64,000 nucleotides of DNA, taken from assembly GCA_011391085.1 (NCBI GenBank), contig JAABRD010000007.1:1-64000 (forward strand). The letters are read 5' to 3'. Shown here piece after piece: positions 45,901 through 50,695 of this stretch. The position numbers and the translations under genes were made by a program. The notes under the pieces are model-generated. The model did not search any database. It was given only the letters and a program-made list of their open reading frames with translations, and was not told the DNA's origin. Each line of letters starts with the position of its first letter. The stretch's first letter is position 1. The DNA is from Thiotrichaceae bacterium. GTDB taxonomy: Bacteria; Pseudomonadota; Gammaproteobacteria; Beggiatoales; Beggiatoaceae.

Positions 45901-46332
45901 AAGGCTTGTCTAACACTCGGAAAATGGCCAGAGATGGAGATGGGATTAGAAATTGCCCCGGTGGATTATGTCAGTCGGGCGCTAGTCCATCTCTCCCTGC
46001 AACCGTCTTATTTAGGCAAAACGTTTCATATCGACAACCCGGTGGGAGTATCGTTCACGCAATTCTTCCAACAGATTGCCAAGTTAGGGTATTCCATTCA
46101 GCCGGCCTCTTCTGAGGAGTGGGGTCAGATGTTGATGGAACAAGCCACGGCAACGGGAGATGAGACTTTGTCATTTCTCGTTCCTGTGTTTGCGACAGAG
46201 TTGCCCCAAGCTGGGGGCGAGTTCCACATTGACAGTCTGCAAACTCAGACGGAATTGCGCAAGCATTCGCTGGAATGTCCTGTGATAGACGAGAACCTTC
46301 TGAAAAAATATCTGGCGTATTTGACGAGATAG
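33988..46332 (+). CDS. NRPS, three modules with terminal reductase: docking-C-A-MT-T-C-A-T-C-A-T-TD
   Basis: A 4114-aa synthetase. Residues 1-58 form a TubC-type N-terminal docking domain (LLTELQNLGVKLWVEADQL). Module 2: C (HHIAVDG ~210), A (YTSGSTG ~691), N-methyltransferase (ILEMGCGSG ~1053), T (GGHSL ~1492). Module 3: C (HHIIADG ~1690), A (~2180), T (~2585). Module 4: C (~2777), A (YTSGTTG ~3253), T (GGNSL ~3668). A thioester reductase ends it (ILLTGATGFLG ~3762, YNQSKWVAEKLL). Codes by eye: module 2 DASTIAAVCK (Tyr/Phe-like), module 3 DVQYIAHVVK (Pro), module 4 DTEDIGAITK (acidic pocket, so a basic residue is likely). No epimerase or thioesterase. Release as aldehyde, imine or alcohol is inferred. 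Several linkers are made of genome repeats. Confidence 0.95.
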   Translation: MVNVTLTALLTELQNLGVKLWVEADQLRTKAPKGVITPTLRTQIQTHKAELIDILRQAQRETTSSPAIPLAPRTGQLPLSFAQQRLWFLEQMGAGAAYNVFSALQLTGELNVAALQATLHEIVQRHESLRTTFAEAEGEVYQLIHPDATLDLPLVDLRHLAPSEQTAEVKRLALTEAQKTFDLTRDLMIRATLLQLQATPATYVLLLTMHHIAVDGWSINVLVHELTSIYPAFCQGQPCPLPPLPIQYADFAIWQRHWLQGEELATQLRYWKTQLAGAPELLSLPTDRPRPPTQTYEADVCRVQISAEDTQALQELTRQADATLFMTLLAAFQVLLSRYSGQPDVVVGSPIANRNRQEIEPMIGFFVNNLALRANLADNPSFLDHLARVRHTMQEAYTHQDLPFEQLVEELQPTRTLNYNPISQVVLALQSAFIERLELPGLQIARPLDFFYTSKVRMDIEVHLWERNSGVDGVWLYNTNLFDATTMERMSRHFQTLLKGILANPHQKVAQLPLLTEEERHQLLVEWNDTATPYPQDKCIHQLFEEQVTRTPDLVAVVFEGQLLTYQDLNQRATHLASYLQTLGVGPDILVGLCVERSLDLVIGLLGILKAGGAYVPLDPGYPKERLAYMLTDAQLPIILTQTHLLGTVGLEALAGELCKITCMEELTKLKSDTSLSTLHSPLSTNLAYVIYTSGSTGHPKGALIQHQGLCNLAQAQIRAFGVQPGHRVLQFASLNFDASISEVVMTLLAGATLYLAKKEDLLPGVELSRFLTKHAITHITLVPSALAVLSPEELTSLSTLIVAGEPCPLELMKRWRDGRHFLNAYGPTETTVCATIMNCDALSSILPSPPIGRPIDNTQVYILDQWMQPVPIGVTGELYVGGVGLARGYLNQPELTVTKFIPNLFGEGRLYKTGDLGRWLPDGNIEFLGRVDHQVKLRGFRIELGEIEATLTSYPAVQDAVVMLREDQQGDPRLTAYLTPKTSDTATQSEHVQQWQNLYEDTYGQVATDVDLNFNIGGWNSSYTGEPIPAVEMAEWVENTVAELRALSASQILEMGCGSGLLLGRLAPHCESYWGADYSQHALTQVQRLTQTAGLQNVTLRQRLADDFTGIPSQTFDLVIVNSVVQYFPSLDYLLRVIEGAVQALQPGGIIYLGDIRNFTLLSAYHASVQLYRASDEVTQAELAARVQQRMLDEEELLIAPAFFYTLPQRFPQIQKVEVRLKRGHYQNELTRFRYQVLLHLGAANTNTSSNKEETKDWQSCIPSDSFDWQREDWTLPKLRSHLLANSTELDKRILVLRNVPNARVQQEIQTLAWLGETSAQPVADLRQRLTTQPSGTDPETLWALGEELSYAVHITWSENESGEMDVYFYKGEHVLESTSKDVARLQLTASANNPLLGKWHRRVVSQLREFLQSKLPDYMIPSAWVTLDALPLLPNGKVNRNALPAPATLQRSTNQQMVQPRSATEETMAKIWREVLGVTRIGIHDNFFELGGHSLLATQVTSRLRNAFGIEVSVRQLFETPTLATLSQVVDATHTTGNLSLPPPMRPRPKPDKLDSNFVEEEKQPLSFAQQRLWFINQLEGPNPVYNIPVALRLTGHLDVVALEVSFNQIVERHEVLRTSFPSQEGVARQRIAPMLTVTLPVIEVSSAELQEQLVTEAWQPFDLASGPLLRIKLYRLTETEHVLLLNLHHIIADGWSMGVLFTEWNALYSAFLKGAPSPLPPLTIQYADFALWQREWLQGEMLTRLLAYWQQQLAHISTLLNLPTDHPRPPVQSLRGDSLTFEFAPELTTALIQFSRTQGVSLFMTLYAGFAVLLSRYGGQEDIVIGVPIANRQYREIESLIGFFVNTLALRADLTGNPSVLELLTRVRQMTLDSYKHQDIPFEQLVNELKIERSLSHHPLFQVMLTLNNAVGTEYWQLADLMVTEVALDSHNARFDLLIALEEKTARQLSGIVEYNRDLFEPATIARLLGHFQTLLTSIVANPNQPIQQLPLLTAAERLQLLEEWNDTAIRHPTEQNEKLSFFGAEKCVHQLFEEQAERTPDRVAVIFEEKSLTYRELNQRANQLAYYLHTLQVGPDVLVGICAERSFDLVIGILGILKAGGAYVPLDPNYPKERLEFMVTDAQMPVLLTQAHLRSRLPQTAAHIVCLNELTLFEPQKLSFLKKLSFSSQNLAYVIYTSGSTGHPKGVMMPHQALYNLIAWQLEHTTVAPDSHTLQFAPISFDVSFQEIFSTCTTGGTLVLISEDRRRDMEALLRLLIDQRIQRLYLPFVALQSLAEVAVDSRTLPTSLKEVITAGEQLQITPAITRFFQQTGATLHNHYGPSETHVVTAYTLSKAVADWPTLPPIGRPIANVKLYILDSHLQPTPIGIPGELYLGGVCLARGYLNRPELTAEKFIDNPYGEARLYKTGDLTRWLPDGNIEFLGRIDQQVKIRGFRIELGEIETVLSQHPAVQEVVVLVHTDDRGEKRLHAYLTRRAGEVGLEASAGEVGLEASAGDLRSYLAQKLPDYMIPATFLVLERLPQTPSGKIDRRALSELGLTQVTQTPSDTLPLQTPTEEIVAAIWAEVLKLDKIGRDDNFFDLGGHSLLATQVTSRLRKAFGLEVTVRQLFEYPVLSQLAMMLSSTAAQGELPMPPPLQPHPEWVANEAKIPLSFAQQRFWFLDQLEGPSPTYNFPIPRRLSGPLQVGALEASLNEIVQRHDILRTTFPADDGIAYQRVAPAVPFTVPIITTTETELPGLLVEEAWQPFDLATGPLLRIKLYRLTETEQVLFINCHHIIADGWSVAVLFKELDLLYTATLKGEPSPLPPLAVQYTDFAIWQRHWLQGEVLARQLAYWQRQLAGAPTLLNLPTDHLRPPVQTFNGRYQCFELTPELTAELKALSRQQEVSLFMLLYAAFAVLLSRYSGQEDLVIGSTIANRHYREIEPLLGLFVNTLALRANLSGRPSFIELLGRVRQLTLDSHSHQDIPFEQLVGELQIERSLSHTPLFQVMITLNNTSSETPQLGDLELAWMDFESVISAFDLTLSLAESDGILLGGLEYNIDLFEPTTIHRMIGHFQTLLRGIVANPTQLITQLPLLTEEEQQLILVKWNDPGVSPPSDVCLPHRFEAQVEQSPNQVALLWEGPQMTYWELNQRANQVAAHLQTLGVGPDVPVGVCTGRSPEMIIGLLAVLKAGGVYVPLDPELPAERLTFMLSDAGVQVLLTSFTHLKVGTNLKICTLPPAEASSPGVGEPGLEALAGGRGTSLAYIIYTSGTTGLPKGVMITHDSLSNHINTMVTKYQITPADRVLQFASISFDTALEQIFTALLGGATLVLRGDNLWSIDEFNETVLKTGLTVADLPPAYLHELLEHWLGQPPTFLNGQLRLMIVGGEKISLDTLKRWQSLSTIHYPLSTIHYPLSTLLLNAYGPTETTITATLFDLTSYQSHDLHLNIPIGPPLPGHLVYILDPDLQPVPMGVAGELHIGGANVARGYLNRPELTAEKFIPNPFGEGRLYKTGDLVRWQPDGNIEFLGRLDHQVKIRGFRIELGEVETVLSTHPEVQETVVIARPDHRGQPRLIAYLTLLAETLSASATSSFWSAELRTYLIDRLPLYMVPAAFVILDRFPSTTSGKLDREALPEPNLERLARTSEFVPPRTPLEKQLATVWKAVLGVTQVGCQDDFFELGGNSLLALQLIAKLSTTLNRQLSVKFLFLCPTIAQQVIELTAAHHSSLVQGEEAKKLSFSKKLSFSAETHLPLTITVKDLLPYSRDSVATSKNILLTGATGFLGIYLLQELLTSTTATIYCLVRASGEVEGFQRLESKMRECQIWQEAYRQRIIAVLGDLARPLLGISETVYDTLAQQVDVIYHNGAMVNYLSTYSQLKAANVSSMQEVLTLATRHRVKAVHYISTLGVLTADVGGHPVVFHENDELITIPDGGYNQSKWVAEKLLAVARDRGIPVSIYRLGIVGGHSETGIWNEKDFRCLLIKACLTLGKWPEMEMGLEIAPVDYVSRALVHLSLQPSYLGKTFHIDNPVGVSFTQFFQQIAKLGYSIQPASSEEWGQMLMEQATATGDETLSFLVPVFATELPQAGGEFHIDSLQTQTELRKHSLECPVIDENLLKKYLAYLTR
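35931..35960 (+). repeat. In-frame 'GGACTAGAAGCGTTAGCCGG' arm in NRPS
   Basis: Encodes VGLEALAGE in the module-2 A domain, ahead of the A3 motif. It is a degenerate copy of the intergenic GGACTAGAGGCTTTAGCCGG arm. Confidence 0.55.
36007..36036 (+). repeat. CACTCTC-type short tandem repeat in NRPS
   Basis: CACTCTCCACTCTCCACTCT continues into CCGCTGTCC and encodes LSTLHSPLST just before the module-2 A3 motif. It resembles the CACTATC heptamers elsewhere. Confidence 0.6.
40466..40498 (+). repeat. In-frame 'GAAACTCAGTTTC' double palindrome in NRPS
   Basis: A complete 33-bp member of the intergenic family, encoding [12 protein letters not shown] just before the module-3 A3 motif. A half copy (GAGAAACTGAGTTTCTTC) lies at about 40046-40063 and encodes EKLSFFG at the C-A boundary. 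Confidence 0.85.
41430..41483 (+). repeat. Tandem in-frame 'GGACTAGAGGCTTCAGCCGG' arms in NRPS
   Basis: Two 27-bp direct copies encode GEVGLEASA twice in the linker between A8 and A10 of module 3. Confidence 0.85.
43661..43718 (+). repeat. In-frame inverted pair of 'GGCTGAAGCCTCTAGTCC' arms in NRPS
   Basis: ACCGGCTGAAGCCTCTAGTC...GGACTAGAGGCTTTAGCCGG is a complete palindromic member of the intergenic family and encodes PAEASSP...GLEALAG just before the module-4 A3 motif. Confidence 0.85.
44147..44188 (+). repeat. CACTATC heptamer array (6 units) inside module-4 A domain
   Basis: Six perfect 7-bp units plus two degenerate ones encode LSTIHYP twice, then LST, immediately before the A5 motif NAYGPTETT. 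Because 7 is not a multiple of 3, gain or loss of one or two units would shift the frame of the remaining ~720 codons. Confidence 0.9.
45155..45192 (+). repeat. In-frame tandem 'AAGCTGAGTTTCTCC' in NRPS
   Basis: Two 15-bp direct copies encode KKLSFS-KKLSFS between the last carrier domain and the reductase domain; derived from the GAAACTCAGTTTC family. Confidence 0.8.
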
Positions 46333-46352
46333 TGTTAAGTTAATGTGAGTGA

Positions 46353-46383
46353 GATTTGACAACTTTTCAAAAGTTGTCAAATC
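46353..46383. terminator. Perfect inverted repeat after the NRPS
   Basis: GATTTGACAACTTTT and AAAAGTTGTCAAATC around a single base, 21 bases after the NRPS stop. A good hairpin, though without a clear T run. A degenerate relative lies near 9582-9608. Confidence 0.55.
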
Positions 46384-46410
46384 CGTTTCAACTTCTAAAG
46401 AGAATATTAT

Positions 46411-48384
46411 ATGCCAACTGAATCAAACAGTTTCTTCGCAAAAACTAAACAACTCGCCCGTGATGTAATGAGTTCTTTTACAGGTGATGAACGTACCCGA
46501 CAACAGCAAAACATTTCAAAAGATACTCAAGCGTCTCCTACGGAGGAGGAGTCGGACCATTTGCTATTGACCACGTCGGCCGTAATGGGAAGTGCCGTCG
46601 TTGGCAAAACGTTTTACCCACCCTTCCGTTTAGTCGGTGCGCTAGGGGTGGTATATACCGGTTTGCCAATCTTTAAAAAGACTTCCGAAGATTTACAAGA
46701 GGGCCGCGTCACAACTTATCTCAGCGATACCATTTTGATGGGAGGAATGTTAGTCACCGGGCATCTCCTTCTGGCAGCCGCCGTTGGGGTGATAGGAAGT
46801 GTCAGTTTGAAGTTGTTGGCCAAAACCGAAGACCAATCCCAGAAGCAATTGATTAATGTGTTTGGCCAACAACCGCGTCAGGTGTGGATAGTACGTGATG
46901 GAATAGAAGTACACACGCCGTTTGAACAGATCCAAATTGGTGATATAGTGGTCGTCAACGCCGGGGAGATAATTGCGGTGGATGGCACGGTTTCCAGAGG
47001 GTTAGCTACCGTTGACCAACATGTGTTGACTGGCGAAGCGCAACCGGTGGAAAAAGAACCAGGCGACCCTGTGTTTGCTGCCACTGCGGTGTTGACTGGG
47101 CGGTTGTTCATTCTCGTGAAACAAGCGGGGCAAGCCACTGTGGCGGCCCAAATCGGTGATATTTTAAATAATGCGAAAGATTATAAAGACACGCTACAAT
47201 TACAGGGCGAGAAGATTGCTGATGCGTTCAATATACCTACCTTGATTTTAACAGGTATCACTTGGCCATTACTGGGTGCCAGTAAAGCGTTGACCATTAT
47301 TTGGGCTGGACTAGGATATAATATGCGCTTCTTGGGCACGTTTAGCGTCTTGAATTTTCTGCAAATTTTATCTCGTGAAGGGGTCTTGGTTAAAGATGGT
47401 CGAGTGTTAGATTTATTGCCACAAGTGGACACTATCGTGTTTGATAAAACGGGTACCCTCACTTTGGAACAGCCACACGTTCGTCACCTTTATCCCTTCC
47501 ATGGTTTAAGTGAAGAGGAGTTGTTGATTCATGCTGCCACCGCTGAGTATCGCCAAACTCATCCGATAGCCAAGGCCATTTTGGTCGAAGCCCAGCAACG
47601 TGACTTAACTTTGCCGGCAATAGAGGAAGCAGCTTATGAAGTGGGCTATGGTATTCAGGTGAAGGTCAATGATACCGTCATTCGAGTTGGCAGTGCCCGG
47701 TTTATGACCAAAGAAGCGATTCAGATGTCAGAAGAAGCGGTGAGAATTATTCAAGAACAAGCGGAAGCAGAAGGGGCTTCGCTGGTGTATGTGGCAGTGG
47801 CAGACCGTCTGGCCGGGGTGATTGAATTGCAACCGACGCTTCGTCCTGAAGCACAGGCCATTCTGCAACAGTTACGGGAACGTCACTTAGAGACTTATAT
47901 TATCTCAGGCGACCATGAACCTCCCACGCGGCAATTGGCTGAAGAGTTGGGCATTGACCATTATTTTGCCGAAACGTTGCCAGAAAATAAAGCGACGTTG
48001 GTGGAGAAATTGCGTACCGAAGGCAAATTTGTCTGTTTCGTAGGCGATGGCATAAACGATTCGATTGCTTTGAAAACGGCGCAAGTGTCGATTTCATTGC
48101 GCGGTGCTTCGACGGCGGCCACCGACACAGCCCAAATCATTTTGATGGATGGGACACTGAATCATCTTAATCGCCTTTTCGATATAGCCCACGACTTTCA
48201 TAAGAACATGAAGGTTAACCTTGTGTCCAGCATCGTTCCTGGGGCAATTTGCATCAGTGGTGTATACTTGTTGAACTTTGGAATGGGGGCCGGCGTAGTC
48301 ACCTATTACACAGGAATGGTCGCGGGGTTGACCAATACAATGTTACCATTATGGAAGTATCAAGAGGTGGGAGAACAACGGTAG
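46411..48384 (+). CDS. P1B-type ATPase-like protein lacking the CPC motif
   Basis: A 657-aa P-type ATPase. The actuator is VDQHVLTGEAQPVEK; the phosphorylation site is FDKTGTLT (Asp about 345); the nucleotide domain has the P1B marker HPIAKAI; the hinge is VGDGINDSIALK. Two helical regions precede the actuator (residues ~50-135). In heavy-metal pumps the helix before the phosphorylation site carries CPC/SPC; here that segment reads AGLGYNMRFLGTFSVLNF, with no Cys or Pro. There is no N-terminal metal-binding domain either. The protein may move something other than Cu/Zn/Cd or be a regulator. It follows the NRPS by 78 bases on the same strand, but a hairpin separates them. Confidence 0.88.
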   Translation: MPTESNSFFAKTKQLARDVMSSFTGDERTRQQQNISKDTQASPTEEESDHLLLTTSAVMGSAVVGKTFYPPFRLVGALGVVYTGLPIFKKTSEDLQEGRVTTYLSDTILMGGMLVTGHLLLAAAVGVIGSVSLKLLAKTEDQSQKQLINVFGQQPRQVWIVRDGIEVHTPFEQIQIGDIVVVNAGEIIAVDGTVSRGLATVDQHVLTGEAQPVEKEPGDPVFAATAVLTGRLFILVKQAGQATVAAQIGDILNNAKDYKDTLQLQGEKIADAFNIPTLILTGITWPLLGASKALTIIWAGLGYNMRFLGTFSVLNFLQILSREGVLVKDGRVLDLLPQVDTIVFDKTGTLTLEQPHVRHLYPFHGLSEEELLIHAATAEYRQTHPIAKAILVEAQQRDLTLPAIEEAAYEVGYGIQVKVNDTVIRVGSARFMTKEAIQMSEEAVRIIQEQAEAEGASLVYVAVADRLAGVIELQPTLRPEAQAILQQLRERHLETYIISGDHEPPTRQLAEELGIDHYFAETLPENKATLVEKLRTEGKFVCFVGDGINDSIALKTAQVSISLRGASTAATDTAQIILMDGTLNHLNRLFDIAHDFHKNMKVNLVSSIVPGAICISGVYLLNFGMGAGVVTYYTGMVAGLTNTMLPLWKYQEVGEQR

Positions 48385-48394
48385 GAGATTAAGT

Positions 48395-48555
48395 AGGAGT
48401 CCAAAACACGTTTTGGACAATACCGGTGGAGTGGAGGCTTTCGCCGGTAGGCGGCAGGCGCCCCCCACTCTTGAAGTTTGGAATGTGCCTACCGCCGGCC
48501 GGCTAAAGCCTCCACTCCGCCGGCGCTTTCCTCAACACGTTTTGGACAACCTGTT
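48395..48555. repeat. Nested palindromes: 'GGAGTCCAAAACACG' enclosing 'GGCTAAAGCC'
   Basis: GGAGTCCAAAACACGTTTTGG (48395) and ACACGTTTTGGAC (~48536) surround a palindrome with arms GGTGGAGTGGAGGCTTTCGC / GGCTAAAGCCTCCACTCCGC. One repeat appears to have inserted into another. Confidence 0.7.
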
Positions 48556-48624
48556 TCCAAATTATTTTCATTTGAAGTCTTGACAAATGCTTCCGCCTGA
48601 TGAATAATAGGCTTGTACAATATT

Positions 48625-48740
48625 TATAGTGATATTCACTTATTCTTGTACCCCCCCAGCCCCCCCCCGTACACGGGGGGGAGTGACCCCCCTGCGTGCG
48701 GGGGGCTGGGGGGGTACAAAAATGAATGAATATTACTATA
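48625..48740. mobile_element. IS630-type MITE, copy 2
   Basis: Ends TATAGTGATATTCACTTATT and ...GAATGAATATTACTATA, inner GC-rich arms CCCCCCCAGCCCCCC / GGGGGGCTGGGGGG. Confidence 0.75.
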
Positions 48741-48797
48741 TTTAGATATTGTTTGACGTAAATTCATTTTAACCAAACTTTTTTATAAGGCAATCAA

Positions 48798-50477
48798 ATG
48801 CAATTGATTCATCATCTATCCACACGCACGCCTCGCCTGTTTCGGTGGGGTTCTCTACCGCAACCAAAAGTAGCTTTGTTGCTGTGCTTGTCACTAGCAA
48901 TCGGGCCTTCCCTGGCATCTGCCCAAACCGCTTGGTCCAATGGGGCCGCCTGGTCTTCGCCACCAGTCAACCCCCTTTGGGTGCAAGAACAAAAAACCAT
49001 TCAGTATTTTGATTCCATCAAGCAACGTCAATCGCCGTTGTTAATTCCGTTTCTGCGCCAAATGCCGAAAGGGGCAGATTTGCATACTCACTTGTCGGGT
49101 GCCGTATATGGTGAAACCTATCTGCGCTGGGCCGAAGAGAAGGGTTTGTGCATCAGTCAAACCAGCCTCTCCTTGACGAAACCGACTTGCGAAAGTGCTA
49201 CTTGCAAATGTGCTGCTACGGAAGTGGCCGCAAAGGAGATGCGTCGTGACAAACGTTATAGCGAGTTATATGGACAAATCATCGATGCGTGGTCCATGCG
49301 CAACCTGTCTTTGTTGGACGAAACGGGGCATGACCATTTCTTCGAAGCGTTTGGCAAATTTGGAGAAGCCGGCGATGGACGGGAACCGGAGATGATAGCG
49401 GAACTCACCAATCGGGCCGCCTCAGGACAGGTGTTGTACATGGAGATCATGTTGACGATAGAAGGCAAAGCCTTCGAAAAAATCGGTAACAAAGTGGGTT
49501 GGCGCAACTCTTTGGCAGACATGCACCAGGCGATTTTGAATTACGCGCCTACCACCCCCGAAGACCCCAAGTCGGTAAAGGATGTCATTGCTTCGGCAAA
49601 AGCGCGAATTGCAGACGTGGAAAAGAAGAGAGTCCAGGTGCTTCAATGTAACACCCCGCAAGCCAAGCCAGGTTGCCAAGTCACGGTGCGCTATCTGTAT
49701 CAAGTCAAGCGCGTAAACCCCCATGAAAAAGTGTTTGCCCAAATGCTGGGTGGCTTCCTGCTGGTCAATAGCGAACCTCTGGTCGTCGGTATCAATATGG
49801 TGCAACCAGAAGATGACTCAGTGGCGTTGGAAAACTTTGCTACGCAAATGGACATGTTGGATTACTTACATGGGCAATATCCCAAAGTTAATATTGCCCT
49901 CCATGCCGGGGAATTGACCCAAGGGTTAGTGCCACCAGAGGAGTTGAGATTCCATATTCGTGACTCCGTGATCAAAGGTCACGCTAAACGGATTGGACAT
50001 GGCGTGGATGTGTTGTATGAAGACAATGCGTTGGGGTTACTCAAGGAGATGGCGCAACGCAACGTGTTGGTGGAAGTTTGTCTATCCAGCAACGACGGGA
50101 TTTTGGGAGTACGTGGTGCCCAACATCCGTTTTTAACTTATCTGGAATACGGCGTTCCTGTCACGTTGGCAACCGATGATGAAGGGATTGCCCGGTCGGA
50201 TATTTCCAATGAGTATCTGAAAGCGGTGCGCGAACATGACGTTGGGTATTTTCCATTGAAAGCGATGTCGCGCAATGGTTTGGAACATGCGTTCGTATCT
50301 GGCGAAAGTCTGTGGCAAGATTTTGCCAGTGGCCAGAAGGTCGCTGCATGTGCTGCCGATTCTCCTGATGCACCCGTGTTGTCTTGTGCTTGTCAGAAAT
50401 TCTTGGCTTGCAATGAGAAGGCTAGATTGCAATGGAAATTAGAACAAGCGTTTGTGGCGTTTGAACGGAGTTTCTAA
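48798..50477 (+). CDS. Secreted adenosine deaminase-like protein (ADGF/ADA2-like)
   Basis: A 559-aa exported metal-dependent deaminase. The N-terminus has a basic stretch and a long hydrophobic signal (VALLLCLSLAIGPSLASA-Q). The zinc ligands and catalytic residues of adenosine deaminase are present: LPKGADLHTHLSG-type motif (KGADLHTHLSGAVY), LHAGE, RIGHGVDV, and the paired Asp in LATDDEGI. Length and secretion resemble extracellular ADGF/ADA2 rather than the ~340-aa cytosolic enzyme. A Cys-rich insert (CESATCKCAA) and C-terminal Cys cluster suggest disulfides. It probably turns extracellular adenosine or related nucleosides into inosine for salvage. No partner genes are adjacent. Confidence 0.85.
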   Translation: MQLIHHLSTRTPRLFRWGSLPQPKVALLLCLSLAIGPSLASAQTAWSNGAAWSSPPVNPLWVQEQKTIQYFDSIKQRQSPLLIPFLRQMPKGADLHTHLSGAVYGETYLRWAEEKGLCISQTSLSLTKPTCESATCKCAATEVAAKEMRRDKRYSELYGQIIDAWSMRNLSLLDETGHDHFFEAFGKFGEAGDGREPEMIAELTNRAASGQVLYMEIMLTIEGKAFEKIGNKVGWRNSLADMHQAILNYAPTTPEDPKSVKDVIASAKARIADVEKKRVQVLQCNTPQAKPGCQVTVRYLYQVKRVNPHEKVFAQMLGGFLLVNSEPLVVGINMVQPEDDSVALENFATQMDMLDYLHGQYPKVNIALHAGELTQGLVPPEELRFHIRDSVIKGHAKRIGHGVDVLYEDNALGLLKEMAQRNVLVEVCLSSNDGILGVRGAQHPFLTYLEYGVPVTLATDDEGIARSDISNEYLKAVREHDVGYFPLKAMSRNGLEHAFVSGESLWQDFASGQKVAACAADSPDAPVLSCACQKFLACNEKARLQWKLEQAFVAFERSF

Positions 50478-50504
50478 GCCGACGACGACCTTGATCGGAA
50501 CTGA

Positions 50505-50695
50505 CGTTGGAGTAGAGGCTTTAGCCGCAATGCCATTAAATTAAGGTACGGTGGAGTGGAGGCTAACGCCTGCCGGCGGTAGGCGCCCCGCAATTTTAGT
50601 GGGGAGGTGATGCCTACGGCCGGCCGGCTAAAGCCTCCACTCCACCGGGATTTTCCTTAACTTAATGGCATTGCGGCTGAAGCCTCTAGTCCACC
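50505..50695. repeat. Array of 'GGAGTAGAGGCTTTAGCCG' arms
   Basis: Contains one arm with GCAATGCCATTAAATTAAGG, one full palindrome (GGTGGAGTGGAGGCTAACGC... to ...CTAAAGCCTCCACTCCACC) and one reverse arm that reaches the end of the dehydratase gene. Confidence 0.75.
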
